64,000 bases of DNA from NCBI RefSeq assembly GCF_901709675.1, contig NC_051105.1:3093104-3157103 (forward strand), in the 5' to 3' direction. This document shows, in pieces, positions 1 through 12,687 of the stretch. The notes beneath the pieces are model-generated. The model was not told where the DNA came from. It did not search any database and saw only the letters and a list, made by a program, of their open reading frames with translations. This DNA comes from Syngnathus acus (lineage: Eukaryota > Chordata > Actinopteri > Syngnathiformes > Syngnathidae). Each line of letters opens with the position of its first letter. Position 1 is the stretch's first letter. A program made the position numbers and the translations under genes.

Positions 1-3000
1 TTTATTTGCATCTGTATGTCTATTTTGGGAATCTCAGCTACATTTGACATCATTTGGATGGGTAAATGATTCACAAAATTAGCTGGAAAATAAATCAGGC
101 CTAAATGAGGAATCAATCTTATTTTTAAAAATGTTACAATTATTTTCCATGTCCAATTCTGCGGACCACCTGCAATACCGCCACGGACCACTAGAGGCCC
201 GCGGACCACTGGTTGACAATCCATGCTGTAAGAGGCACTCTGTGGACTACAGACCTCCTCCCTTATACAACGCCTGTAAAAAGCAGTATTTCTCTGCCTT
301 TACAAGATCAAATAATCACTCGACAATTTGATCGGCATCAGTTGATGGATTTATGAAGTTGGTCCAATTCCAATTGGTGTGGTACCATTCATTTGATTTG
401 TTGTCATCCGAGTCATAGTTCGAGCCGATCCCAGCTGACTTTGAGAGGTGGTGTGCAGCCAGAACTAATCAGTAGTGTTAGGGTTTACAGATTATCTTGA
501 TCGTATGATTAAGTTGGAATGTAGACTAGAATTATTAACTTTGTTTAAACCTTTTACCTTTCCTTGACTCTGAAAAGTTTAACCATTCAGTTGTTGAAAC
601 TTTCCAAATGGTGTGGAAACATTCTTGCTTAGTTAGTCATCTAAAATGCTCCAATCGTTCCTGTTTCCACGACCTTGTAAAACAATGAGCTGGGACCCTC
701 CGCACTGATTAACCAGTTGCTGAGGTGACCACCAAACATGTCCAATGTCACTTGTTCTCAATAAATATGCTCTTGCAAGTGACCAAAGGCAGACTTTGTT
801 CGAACATTGCTGTACCTACAGTAACGAGCAAATTCTCCACTTGCAAGTGCTTAAAGGGCATACTGTCTCCCGTGTGGTTCTTGCAAAATCAGTTAGAGTG
901 AGCACCACTCTAACAAGTAGCCAATCACATATTGTATTGACACTTTTTATGTAGTTATGTCACCGATATAGGCTAATCCTAATTTGTTCAATTTCAGTCG
1001 GACCTGAAAGATGTAAAATTGCGTTTTCACCTGATGGAAAAATAATACCACATAATAGGAGAATGTGATAAATTAAAAATAAACCTAAGTTACCCAATTA
1101 GTAAAGTCAGTTTTTTTCAGCAGAAAGAAGAAGAGATCAGTTGCCTGATTTTCTGAAGCTTTCATGTGATATTTGCAGCTCCTCAAAGGCTCTGCCTTCA
1201 TTCCCTATCTAATTGGAGTCATGAACGGGAGCTAATTAGTTAACCTCTGCTGCATTAGACACCTGCTCCAAATTAGCAGGTCTAAAGATGTCACACCTAA
1301 AGAGAAGAGACAAAAAAAAGGCTCTGCAGAGAAGGTTCATAGAACAGAAAGAGCTCTTTCAATGCAGTTATTGACCATGCTTCACGTTTCAAGGGGAGCC
1401 TAAGCCAAAAACTGTGTTCATAGTGCAGCGATATGTATGACAAGACTCCACAGTCTTTGGGAAGATGGAAAGGATTGAGCCGATCCAACAGAAGGAGAGG
1501 TTCATGTCCTGAGCAGAACGATAGTGACAAGGTCCCCGTGTGGACAAGGCCTAAGGAGTTTTTTGAAAGGAAGCAGATGCGGCGTGAGATTATATGCCTT
1601 TTTGCATATGACCTTCAAGAAAAACAATTTCCAGAGAAGGAAGCCAGAGCATGTTATGAACACTGATAACATTTAAAAGGGACACAGCACAGGTCTCAAG
1701 CGTTTTAACGTTGAGCCACTGCAAACAGTTTTACACCTGGTCAAAAAGAATAAAAGACTATGTACAAGCTGCTAGTGTGAAGCCCGCCATAGTAAATCTG
1801 TCAGATTCTATAAGAAAGAAACACGGTTTATAAGGACATTACAAGAAGGTGTCAGCTCAGTGGGAATGATTTGCATTTTATGACAAAGAAAATGTGAAAG
1901 TGAAACAAGGCCGTAGTCCTTTAAAACGTTATCGGAAGAAGCTCACTCCATTTGACTGCTGGGCCGGAAGAGACCAGCCAGGAAATTTAAAATATCGGAG
2001 GCAAGATAACGATAACCACTGAGGTCATAGCAAGCATTTTAAGGCACTTGTAAAGTGTCCTGTCAGATCATGTTATCATGTTTATTCTTTTATTCGTAAT
2101 CTAGTTAAGGCAACAGTATCTCGACTTTCACATGCATTACGTAGTGGGTGATTATTTCAGTTTTTACAATTCTTACACCTTTTCTGACTACCAGATTGCT
2201 CCGATGTCATCTTTTTTATGAAACATTTTGACTCCTCAAGGGCTCATACTTGCAAAGTATGTGAAGACTGATAGAGATTTTCTTTTTTATCATTGTTGTT
2301 GCACAGTCCACATGTTGTTCTTCGCCGACGAAAGCAAGAAAGATAACTGAAGTCTCACCTGACTGACACGAGTGCGCTGGAATGCCGAAATAAAATATAA
2401 TCCAGTGATCACAGCATGTATAACATCATCTGTCGGTTTGCCGAATACCTGACTCGAGTCCTCAATCTGTCACATATGATACGTTTATTTCAAGTTGACA
2501 ATTGTGTATTCAACTTAACTCATGTTTTGTATAATCATGATGCTTATATTCTGCATTCTATTCCATATTGCCCGCACTTCCTACGCCCATGACCTTCCAT
2601 TGTGACGGGAATGCGGATGGCTGCTATGTGCATATTTATCACACAAACATCTCAAATGTAATCTCAGGCCTGAGAGCATGAGTGTCATGGCGAATATGTA
2701 ATTCCACCCATTCCTGCCTGTGGCGTTACAAAGCTCACAACAACCTTCAGGCCAATGTCTCGGAGAGCTACAGATGGAATGTGCATTCTCTGCATGGGTG
2801 GAAAAATAGATTTTTAATTGAAGTGCACACCCTTCCTCAAAAAAAGAGATGGGGGGGCTTCAAAAGACAGAATTGTGATGTTAATTTTCACTCATGCTCC
2901 AGTAGCAGTTATATAGAGCTAGATAATGATAATAAGCGGGGAGAGAGGGTGGCTGTGTGGGCGGAGCAGGGTAGGTCAGCCAAGATTAATTGTGGAGGAT

Positions 3001-4638
3001 GTAAATTTCATTCGTCACATGCAGATTGATGTCAGTTTTAATTGAATTAAAACAATGTGAGCTCGGAGTTGAGGAGGACAGCTGTGGAATGGTGATGGAG
3101 TGAGTCGGAGAACATTTAAGAGAAGAGGGCGGAGACGACATGGACACATAAAGAGTGGCTTAGGGGGGGAGAGAAAGAGCCAAAGTTGACCCCAAACTAA
3201 TGAGCCATTGCACTCAACGCGATTCATCTAAAAATACACGGTCATGATCAATGCCGACCATTGCTTGGTGGAATATTCAATTGTGTTAAGCCACACAGTG
3301 TAATTTAAAACAATATATAATTACACTGGGAAATTGAGCAATTTATTGCATCTTTTGTAGTCAGGACCTTGAAAACACAAAACGCAATAAACTATTATCA
3401 CTGCCTTGCGTTGGCTTCCCCAACACGTCCTTGCCTCAATGATCGTCCAGGTGTGCAGCGTGCCGGGAAAGGCTGCACTCGCCGCCCAGTGGGTCTGGGT
3501 TTTTACATCTGCCCCCATGCCCTCCCTTAAGTATTTTGAGTTGACTCCCATTACAAACTTTTTGTTTCCAATTTCATGCTGTGCCCCTCTCTAACTTATA
3601 TTTCCTCTTCACCTTCCTCATGTTTTCGTTTCATCCTGTGTAGTTCTTTTTTTTTTTTTTTACATCGCTAGGATGGGTTGAAACTGATAAGTGAATTTTG
3701 TAGCTCTGTGCAATCACAATGAATTTGATTCTGTTTCATAAATTAGATTTCATTCCATTAAAACATGAATAAGGCCACTATGCATTCACTGGCCACTACA
3801 TTAAATGCGATTTACTGAAAGGTTCAACTTTCATTGACAATGTCAGAGAGGCGTCATAGATAGAACAGAGTATATGACAGAACCATAAAGTTATACAACT
3901 GAATAAAAAAAATATAGCACGACATTCGTATCTTGATTTTCATTCCTCACACTGTATGTTGGCTGAGCGTGCTTACAATTTTTGTTTAAATGAGGAAAAA
4001 GAAACACTTCCTGTCCAGGTAAATGCAACTTCCAATATCTCAGGTGTGATGCTATCATCCTTTGGCCCATGGGTACATTCAACCTTATGTTCACATGTCA
4101 TTCAGAGAGAGTTGGAAAAGGTTTCACTCGAAAGCCAATCCATCTGGCTTCTTTCACACTGCACCTCTTATCTTGCCCGCTGCTCTCATATCAGCGCTAA
4201 CCACTTGCCAGCCATTCATTGGCCCAGGGATCAGCCATGTGGGTTCTAGCACATAAGATTTCCCTCCGCTACCTCAGTCAAAACGTTATTCATGCACATG
4301 CACACAGGCTGTAATGTTTTATAAGGTCATATGAAGTGAGCACACTTTTTAAGGTGACCCGAAAGTGGAAAGAAGCCTTTTACCGCAATGAAGCAATGTC
4401 CCGGGTCACCTCCACGAGCATACATTCACACGCATGCACGTACACACGCATATCTTTGAATTTAAATGTCAGCTAATCTTGCCAGCAATATAACCAAAGA
4501 AAGTAGCAGTGATGGCAAAGGTGATAGGATGTGATGATACCCACTGAAATAGAAACTTTAAAGACAAGGTTTGTGGAGTCATTATAAGCCCACTCAAAAT
4601 GAATTTGACCAAGTCAATGATTACTGGAATAGGATTAT

Positions 4639-4752
4639 GCGCTGCAATTGGCTGGTGACCAGTTCAGGGTGTACACCGCCTAGCACCCAAAGTCTACTGG
4701 GATAGACTCAAGTATACCCGCAAACCTCGTAAGCGGAAAATAGATGGATGGG
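4639..4752 (+). repeat. SINE type 2, 3'-half fragment with short ATGG tail
   Basis: The fragment starts in the GCAATTGGCTGGTGACCAGT stretch, passes through GTTCAGGGTGTACACCGCC and GGGATAGACTC, and ends in AGATGGATGGGG. This is the 3' half of the same repeat seen in reverse at 14344-14626 and 41385-41866. The tRNA-like head is missing, as expected for 5' truncation. A SINE type 1 copy in the same orientation begins about 20 bp downstream. Confidence 0.75.
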
Positions 4753-4773
4753 GAGCATGCTGAAAGCCCCGTG

Positions 4774-5019
4774 CCGGGTCATACCAAAGACTATAAAAAT
4801 GGGACCCATTCCTCCCTGCTTGGCACTCAGCATTAAGGGTTGGAATTGGGGGGTTAGATCACCAAATGATTCCCGAGCGCGGCAGCGCTGCTGCTCACTG
4901 CTCCCCTCTCCCCCAGGGGATGGATTAAAATCACACGGGGATGGGTTAAATGCAGAGGACAAATTTCACCACACCCAGATGTGTGTGTGACGATCATTGG
5001 GACTTTAACTTTAACTTTT
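4774..5019 (+). repeat. SINE type 1, tRNA-derived, 5'-truncated copy
   Basis: The body matches the copies at 51970-52273 and 59260-59561 (both minus) almost base for base. Shared landmarks are CCGGGTCATACCAAAGACTA, TTGGCACTCAGCATTAAGGG, the CCCCTCTCCCCCAGGGGATG segment and a tail GGGACTTTAACTTTAACTTT. The tRNA-like head with the pol III A and B boxes is absent, so this copy starts just after the head. Open frames across it are translations of the SINE and not genes. Confidence 0.85.
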
Positions 5020-5061
5020 ATGTGTCGTCAAAGTACTTTAACTTCATTTTGACATTTAGAA

Positions 5062-5379
5062 CAGGGGTGTCCAACTCTTTTTTTTTTCACGGGCCGCATT
5101 GTAGTCATAGCTTCTTTCGGAGGGCCATTATGACTGTCAACCCAAATAAATGTATGAGCACCTCATATTATACACAGTAAAAGCTACAAAACAAACTGAC
5201 AAATAACTCGTTTTCAAATCAGACGAGTAGAAACTGGTCAAATATAAAAATAAAAATAAAGATATTAAAAGTGAAGACAATTTGCAATTCTAGTAATGAC
5301 ACACGAATTTGATGCACAATTTGTCTTCAAATGATGTGGCGGGCCGTATCTGGCCCCCGGGCCTTGAGTTTGACACCTG
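5062..5379. mobile_element. Non-autonomous hAT-like DNA element
   Basis: The left end reads CAGGGGTGTCCAACTC and the right end GAGTTTGACACCTG, imperfect terminal inverted repeats of the kind found on many vertebrate hAT MITEs. Subterminal GC-rich segments (CACGGGCCGCATTG and CGGGCCGTATCTGGCCCCCG) bracket an AT-rich interior with no coding capacity. Flanks ATTTAGAA and CTGTAGAA may be a decayed 8-bp target duplication, but this is weak. Assignment to hAT is by end sequence only. Confidence 0.7.
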
Positions 5380-7001
5380 TGCTGTAGAATCTACAGTTAC
5401 CAAAGGTTTCAAGATGGCAACGGTTTCAGCTTGTACATATTTTTTTTAACTACACAATTTCCTCTTGGAAAGTTGGTTGAGAAATTAGAATAACTTGGAT
5501 GTCAAACATCATCATGGAATAGATATGTGATCCCACTGTAACAATATTGAACATGACCTAAAAGCCTGAGTCATTGTTATTGCTCTGGAACTTCTCCATC
5601 AGAGTTTGTTTGACCAGTCGTTTGAAAACGTTCAGATCCAGTGACGTCAGGGAAACAGGCCATTGGACATTGAGCTCCTTAGGAACTTTGGTCTTATCCA
5701 CAGACACATAGTTGACTCCTTCCATGCATTTGGAACCCGTGATTAGTCAATTACAAGTTTTGATATACGAGAAAATGTACATAATAAAAACGTGAGGCTT
5801 TGTGTAATCGGTTAAACAATCTAATACCTTGTGGGAATGTCATAATTATATTTGAACATAAAGCCCACTTGATTTATTTGGCTGCTGAGTGTTTAGAGCA
5901 TGAACGCTAACAAATAAAACACCTGCAGCAAGTTATGCTTCCTCTCCCAGTATTTATATGTATAGATTCCAAAAGCATGACACTCCCCTATCGCTAACTA
6001 TGCAAAGCGGCTGATCCTCCTCTTGATTTCGCCTCACCCCGCGCGGCTCTTATCCCCCTTGCCAAACGCTACATTTACATCGGCTGTAACCTCAATCACC
6101 GCTTTTGCAGCTTGCGGTGAACGCCGTGCACGCAGGTGTCTGTGCTGCGAACACAGTGAATGCAGAAAAAGCAAAATGGAGTGAAGGAGGAGGGAGTCGG
6201 GGAGCTAGGACGGGTACGCTCAGATAGAAAGGGGGGCCTGAGGCATTCATCAAACCAAACGACTCCATTACAGTAAGTCCGACGGAGGCAAACGATAATG
6301 TGCACTGTGATAAACACTAGGATAATAGTGTGTTTATAGTCTTGAACACACGCTTTCTGCTGGGAAACACTAGCGAGGAATACCGATAAGATACAGGAGC
6401 AGCACGCGCTCTGTATATCTTTTTTTCCTGCCTTTCTATCACTCCTCTACTTTTGGGTTATCAGTCTCTTGTTCTCTTTATCCTTCCTTCGCGCTCTCTC
6501 GCTTTAATAATTTAATCTCGACACAAAGCAGGGCAAGCGGCACATATGAACCGAATGCGTTTTTTCTTTTTTTATCTTCTCTTAACCGTACTGTAGCATT
6601 AGTAACGCTGTCGGGGGAACGGTTGAAAGGATGATCCACCCGATGCATTGTGCGAGTGATTGCGTAGAGAGAGTTTTTAATTGCGTCATCAGCTTGTCCG
6701 CCATTTTGGAGGTTGAATTGTGTTCATGTTCTCTGTAAAATTGAAATCAACTATGTCCTCAATTTCAAAACTTTATTATAATCTTCAATATGGTAGAAAC
6801 AGGCAACTCTAGATCCGCGTGATGGCACAGGAAAACAATCTAAGGACTGTACGTATCTTAAAGAGGTCACGTCAAATGTTTTATTTACAATATGATTCCG
6901 ATAAATATATTTTGAGTTTGCAGAGTATAAATAAATCAGCATACCCACCTCGTTTTATACATACACGTGGCATTTGACCACTTGCTGTCAAGTGAAATTG
7001 A

Positions 7002-7079
7002 CACAATTTGTCTTCGCGGGCCACATAAAATGATGTGATGGGCCGTATCTGGCCCCCGGGCCTTAAGTTTGACACCTAT
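7002..7079. mobile_element. Fragment of the same hAT-like element (right end)
   Basis: The sequence ACACAATTTGTCTTC, then GATGTGATGGGCCGTATCTG, then CCGGGCCTTAAGTTTGACAC repeats the right end of the element at 5062-5379. The left part is absent. A CGCGGGCCACATAAA insertion relative to the longer copy suggests internal rearrangement. Confidence 0.7.
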
Positions 7080-10000
7080 GATGTAAAGGTTCCACTGTAT
7101 TATCACAACACTTCTTTAGCACGATTCTCAAAGTGCGCTAAGAAGACATGAGCTGAGACAACATAAAACAAGTCAAAGGCGACTCAGTTTCTTTTACATT
7201 TCCATTAACCCGAGGAGCACGGACGCTTGATTAAGGGTCTCGTGGAGCTGCCTGATCTGAATGAGTCCCTGTTTATGCCCATAGTTAACCTCTATTACAA
7301 GCTTGACCTCGGCTCTGATGATGGCTGCGCTACTGCTTCTAATACGGAAGCTGTTACATGGCGGATGAACGCGTGGTCGTCACGCTGAGGCAAAGGGTTA
7401 ATGCAAAGATGAGCGTCCGCAGCTCTGTATTGAAGAACACTTAAACTTAACGACCTCCTTCATCCTCTCGACATATCGGTTGATCCTCACTCCTCTGAAG
7501 CTGTTTGGACTTTTATGTTAGTTTTTTTAACAGGGTGGGGTGAAATGTACATTCTGAAAAAAAAAAAAAAACCTGCGTGCCTGGGATGTGCAGGAACATT
7601 CCTGAAGTTGTGTAAAATGCGCCAACCAAATTTCTTGAGTTCGGACAGCCCCCATATTTCAGTTTGAAAAGATCTCATTTTAAAAAGCATAATATAAAAT
7701 CACAGTTTTGATTTTTTAATTGCTTTTTGGGGAAACTCATAAGCTTCAAGAAAGGGTGTTAAAAATGTCAGACTAGAGCTTAAATACTTTTTTAAATGTA
7801 TATTGCTAATTATGACTGTTTATGTTTTACAGCAGTTAATTTCTTTTTATATTTAGTTGTTAGATATCGATTAGTTATGTAACTAGTTATGGCGATTATT
7901 GTTTGTTAGTATGCTGTCCAACATTAAGCTTGTATGTGTCTCCACATTTTGTGACTTGTTTTTCCCCAATCCTTCAAAAAAGAATCGTCACTTCAGCATT
8001 TATGCTGTTTGATTATGAAATAGAGTTCTAGAATATGTTCACTATTTTATGTGGGGAAAAAAATCCCACTCGAGGGTCCATCGTATTGTCAAACAAACAG
8101 TAAGATTTAATCGATGAAGAAAAAAAGCCACCATACAAACAATATTTCTCAACAAGCTGAATGATTAATAACTCGGATTGAGTCGCTGAGTTGGCTTTGT
8201 CAGGGATGCATGCTTCAATGGTAATTATTTCTTGTGCTGCGAGAAAAGAAGCAATAATGGGATCCCCACATCAACCTGGTGCTGCATTCAAGCACAAGGG
8301 TGTCACATGTAATTACCTCCCTTAATTTGATGACTTATTACTTATCTTGAGCGCTTCTAGGTGTGCATACGGGCACACAAGCGTGATGCATGAAACGAGG
8401 GGATAGGATATTAAAAACAACGGGCGGTTTAATTCAATGGCTGGGTTCGGGCTAATTTGTTGCTTTTAATAGACTAAATGGACCAGGGGAATATAGATGC
8501 AAATTTGTAATGGGGTGGGGTCGAATATTTTTATGTAGTTGATGTACGTAAATAGATATTTGAACTTTAGGGTGATTTCCGACGAAATGTAACATCACAA
8601 TACAAACAGGCCAGTGAAGGAAATTTTTTGCTGACCTCCCTCGATGGAAGTTGAACAATGGAGTATATTTCTAGATGAATAAAGACTTCATCATAGTCAT
8701 CATTGCTAAACGTGGAGGTCAGAGTAAGTCAAGGACCCTTGGGAAACAAGCCATGGATATTAAACACAAGCAAGAAAGAGGTTTGGTTCTGTGAATGCTG
8801 CATTCTGATGAAGTCAAACTATTTGGAACAATTTTTGCTAAAAACATTCCGCCACCTGTGGGTCTCTAAATGCTTCAAAGAGAAAATTCTAATAGAGGTG
8901 GAATCTTTGTTATTTAAAAAGTAAATAAAAATGCCAAAACGCCGAGAGGTTAGTCAGTTATTGTGCACTATATTGGACACACACACACGCTTCTCCTCGT
9001 CTGTGCCTTTCTGTAGCAACCTACTGATGACACTCTCAGCTCACTTCCCTCTGAGAAGATCCTGTCTGAAGCCTCACAAGGAAAATCTACTGTTGATCAA
9101 TTGTTAAGTGCTGACTCTGGCTCATGATGTGAAAATGTTAGCAGCAAATTTGCAGTTGAGCTCCTTGTTAGAGAATAGCAAGTTGTGCAAAAAGTATTGA
9201 ACCACGGAAAAGTCGGACGTGTGTGCATTGAAAAAGTTTAAAGAAGGTTGAATAAAGTTTAACTGACAAGGTTATGAAGCATAGCAAAAGCTGAAACTCT
9301 CCATCCTTTTGTGAGTCGTGTATAAAGTTTGTATCTTTATCTAAAGTATGTTACTGATGCTATACTGATTAATTTACAGCAAAAGATGAATACATTTCTC
9401 CCTTATTTTATTAGAATTTGATTATTTAGAAAAATACATGTCTTTTGTTGGAAGTCAAACTCCAAATTTTCTTTAAAATAATATGATAAATTATCATTTT
9501 TATGAAGGTTGAAAAGTTCTCTAGTGCTACAAATTGACTTCTTTTTGTCCATCTCAGTGCGTGGCCATTTTGACACTTGACGAAAATGAAAAGGTGCTTC
9601 GGCTCAGGTAATGACGGCTCAGCTTGAGAACGTCACATTACCAAACTCAGAAAAAAGGTGAGCCCAGATTAGTTGTTCCCCGAGCCCTGAGGCACTATGA
9701 TGTAGCAAAATGGCCGCCTCCTGAGATGAATAAACAAGGGTATATTAAATCATATTCCAAAAATGCAACATTAATCACAATGTTTAGATTAGTGGGCCAG
9801 CATATTAGACCATATTATCTTGATCAAATCCCTTTAAATAAGCATGAGAAAAGTAATAAAGCAATGATCAAATGTTGCTGGAGCGCAAAATCAATCGAGA
9901 CATGAGTGACACAAAATGGCAGTAAATGATAAGGAGAAAGAGATTTAGTCGTCGACCTACGGTACAACAGACGGCAGATAAGGGCCACAATAAAACTCCT

Positions 10001-10327
10001 GACCTTAGCCTTTTCTCTTCACATGTATGTGTGTTTAACTAAGTACCTTCAGTACTCACTGCCAATCGACTGGCTGGAAAGTGCTGAGGTGGAAGACAAA
10101 AGCAGCAACACGGTTGCGGGCCGGGCCCAGTCTCCCGCAGCAATTAGCGCAACAGCGGGATGTTGCAGCAGTGCTCAGCGGTGTGCGTGTTGTGTGTTTG
10201 CCATCAATTCATTGCCTCAAATACCCTACCAGTGAAAACCACTGACGCTTATTCATCCAACATTAACCACACATCTCAAAGCATTCGACGCGTGACGCGC
10301 ATTTTCATCAAGCCGAGCGCCTCTTAC

Positions 10328-10481
10328 CGGTAACGGTGAGTTCCGTCGTCCTCCTGACAACAAAGCCGGCAAACTGGACCTCGCAGGTGTAATTTCCAAT
10401 GTCGTCTTCCTTCACTTCCTGGAAAGACAGAATGTCTCTCCTCTGGATGATGCTCGCACGCCACTGCTTTGGATGACATTC
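10328..10481 (-). CDS. il1rapl1: IL1RAPL-like exon: second half of Ig domain 2
   Basis: The 154-nt exon is read on the minus strand, with acceptor CATTCTCAG just before 10481 and donor GTAAGAG from 10327. It translates in frame from the previous exon as 51 codons plus one base. It begins [11 protein letters not shown], contains the Ig Tyr-corner [11 protein letters not shown] and ends [13 protein letters not shown]. That closely follows the Ig2 segment of vertebrate IL1RAPL1/IL1RAPL2, and RRTTELTV is diagnostic of the family. The Cys of ECHPK and the Cys of NYTC are the expected Ig2 disulfide partners, and NYT is a potential glycosylation site. The protein is a synaptic adhesion receptor of the IL-1 receptor family that acts at neuronal membranes. 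The exon exits in phase 1, as needed for an Ala/Gly codon in the Ig2-Ig3 linker. Confidence 0.9.
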
Positions 10482-11847
10482 CTGAGAATGACAGCATCAT
10501 CTGGTTGGACCAAGGGCTTCAACTAAACACATCATATGGTTAAAAAAAAAAATTCACAACCGGTTTTTAATCCATGAACACGTGTAAGGACTACCCTTCC
10601 TTTGGGTGACATTTCCAGTTTCTCTGTACCGTATTTTCCGCACTATAAGGCGCACCTAAAAACCTCCAATTTTCTCAAAAGCCGACAGTGCGCCTTATAA
10701 TCCGGTGCGCCTTATATATGGACAAAGTTTTAAAATGGGCCATTCATTGAAGGTGCGCCTTATAGTGCGGAAAATACGGTAACTTAAATTTGTACATATG
10801 TAGGAAGTCTATCACTAACCAATGCTGATACAAATATTTGTATACACAAGAAGTACTTTGTAGTATTTAACCCATGGGTATATGGTTGTATACTGGACTG
10901 AACTACCCGCACTAGTGCAATACTAGTGACAAAGGACTGTGAATCCTTTTTGTGTGCCTAGTCTGTGCATGTGTATACATTAATGTGTGACTCAGACAAG
11001 ATCTTAGGCACTCAAGCCGGGACATCAATGGCTGTGTGGATTCCATTTCTCCGTTGCTCTCGGCATTTTTAGAATTCAATCACGGTGGTCCAAATAACTT
11101 CAGTTTCCAGCGCTCACTGTCATTACCTGGAATGTAATTGAATTCTGGAAAAACCTAGAGGTCGCGGCCGTCCAGCTAATCTACTCCTGATCTGCTTGTG
11201 ATTAGTCTGGCCTGAACCCTTCACCGGGCTGCTCCACGCTGTCCGCGAGCATTGCCGGACCAGGCGAGAACCAAGGAAAGAAGTGAGCAGGCACATTCTG
11301 ATGAACCTTTGTTGGTCCTTGTGGGCGGTGGGTGACATTGCCTCTCATTTTGCCTCCTGGTGTTCTGTCCATCTTTTACTCTTTTCAAAATGCACTCTGT
11401 GAGACAGTACATAATACATTGTAATGCTTTGCATCCATTCCTAATCTGGAAAGTTAATTGAAATCCCATTTTGAAAGAGAAATTTGGTGAAAACAACCCA
11501 ATTCATCTATTAGTATGTATGTGCTGAAGCCGATTTTGTTAGCTAATGCTAATCTATCCTCTAAGTGAATTCATTGCAGCTCTGCTTACCTTTTATGTTG
11601 ATAGCAGAGCATTAAATCAGTGAGGTATGTGGGATGATCTGATTAAGTCATGACTGGGCAACCCCAGTGTGGCTGTGCTTCTTTTGTAAATTAGCTCTCC
11701 TGATACGCAACACAGTATAAATAAGAAGATTAGAAATTATTTACAAGGCCTTTTAATTTCACACTTGGTTTGTAAGCAGACACTTAGGGACTATTTGTAA
11801 AGAAGCGGTTGTATTTTATGCCTCTTCACATGTTTACCCTCTCTCAC
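10482..11847 (-). other. il1rapl1: Phase-0 intron of the il1rapl1-like gene
   Basis: The donor is GTGAGAG at 11847 and the acceptor is TTCTCAG ending at 10482. The intron is 1,366 bp long, the shortest in the window. It contains one complete subfamily A TIR element (10627-10781). I see nothing else identifiable in the remaining ~1.2 kb. Confidence 0.85.
10627..10781. mobile_element. TIR transposon, subfamily A, short form (copy A1)
   Basis: The element runs from TACCGTATTTTCCGCACTAT to its inverted copy ending GTGCGGAAAATACGGTA, with GCGCAC/GTGCGC just inside each end. Flanking TA dinucleotides could be a TA target duplication. There is no coding capacity. The interior (GGACAAAGTTTTAAAATGGG) recurs in the copies at 18786, 48347 and 55541. 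I do not assign a superfamily; a TA duplication would suit a Tc1/mariner-type or similar mobiliser. Confidence 0.85.
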
Positions 11848-12034
11848 CTTGTACCAGGTAATGTCTGGTCCTTTGCCGGGCTCAACGTAGTCGTCGATGT
11901 CAGGGCACAGGATGTCTTTGCTCTTGCTGAGCTCAGCCTTCTCCATCCGTCGCATGTTGGAATTGTAGCACATGTTTGTGTCGTTTTCTGCGACGGTTAA
12001 TGACATGGACACCTTCATGCAATAGGTGGAGTTC
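11848..12034 (-). CDS. il1rapl1: IL1RAPL-like exon: end of Ig1 and first half of Ig2
   Basis: The 187-nt exon has acceptor CCCATCCACAG ending at 12035 and donor GTGAGA from 11847. Its first base completes the Arg codon split with the previous exon, and 62 codons follow. The translation starts [18 protein letters not shown], passes MCYNS and [19 protein letters not shown], and ends DITWYK. These are hallmark segments of IL1RAPL1/IL1RAPL2: the final strand of Ig1, then the Ig2 start with its first cysteines and core Trp. NST and NDT are N-glycosylation sequons. EKAELSKSK resembles IL1RAPL1, while SLTVAEN and CPD resemble IL1RAPL2, so paralogue choice rests mainly on the other two exons. The phase-0 exit joins ECHPK of the next exon. 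Confidence 0.93.
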
Positions 12035-12587
12035 CTGTGGATGGGAAAAAAAACCACCCATGGTTACATATTTCATCTACATTCTGTTTAGATTCGCTTC
12101 GATTTGGTCGGATTCATTTGTGTGATTTGATCATTTCTACTTCCGTGGTCAATATGCTCTTGATTTTGGTTGAAGTGATTTTTTTCCACAAGTATTAAAA
12201 ATATATATTTCATATATTTTGACCGCACAATTCCATTTTATTTATAATCTTGCTGCCCCCTACAGTAAATAGATGCTTGGCCTTAACAGGGGTCAGTGCT
12301 CTCCTCCCTTGTAACGTCCTTCCACAAATTTTCATCTGCCTCTGCTCGACCCCTCCCGCTGTTTCACATTTGTGGGTTTAGCAGTAACTAGTAGTTGTGT
12401 TTAGATAAATGTCTGAGCTATAATGGTGTAATTAATGATTAAAACTTGAAAGTATCTGTTTATTGTATTCGTTTATATGTTTAATAAAGACAAAGCCATC
12501 ACAAAACTGTTGTAATTATTTAGATTTTGATCTAAATTAGCCTTGAATAAAGACTAAGCAGTCACATGAATTAACAGAAAAAATGGA

Positions 12588-12687
12588 CAGCCGGACTCGG
12601 ACTCGGACTCAGACTCGGACTCATGGTCAAGAGGCCGGACTCAGACTCGGACTCGGTGCAAAAATCCGACCGAGTCCACAGCCCTAG
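12588..12687. repeat. Degenerate GGACTC hexamer repeat with possible transposon end
   Basis: About ten copies of GGACTC/AGACTC occur in two blocks separated by ATGGTCAAGAGGCC. They are followed by CCGACCGAGTCCACAGCCCT. Read on the minus strand, the block starts AGGGCTGTGGACTCGGTCGG, which looks like a DNA-transposon terminus continuing into the hexamers. I see no opposite terminus, so this is a fragment or a simple repeat. Confidence 0.55.

Larger units (their letters stand above)
1..10327 (-). other. il1rapl1: Intron of the il1rapl1-like gene, downstream of the Ig2 exon (5' part only)
   Basis: The intron begins on the minus strand with a GTAAGAG donor at 10327 and runs off the left edge of the window. 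I looked on the minus strand for the next expected exon (linker and third Ig domain, including a YWMKGE-like motif) and did not see it. The stretch contains a SINE type 2 fragment, a SINE type 1 copy and two hAT-like pieces, listed separately. I see no gene or structured repeat in 1-4600, 5400-7000 or 7100-10300 beyond short A/T runs and a (CA)n at about 8980. The small open frames here have no recognisable protein content. Confidence 0.7.
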
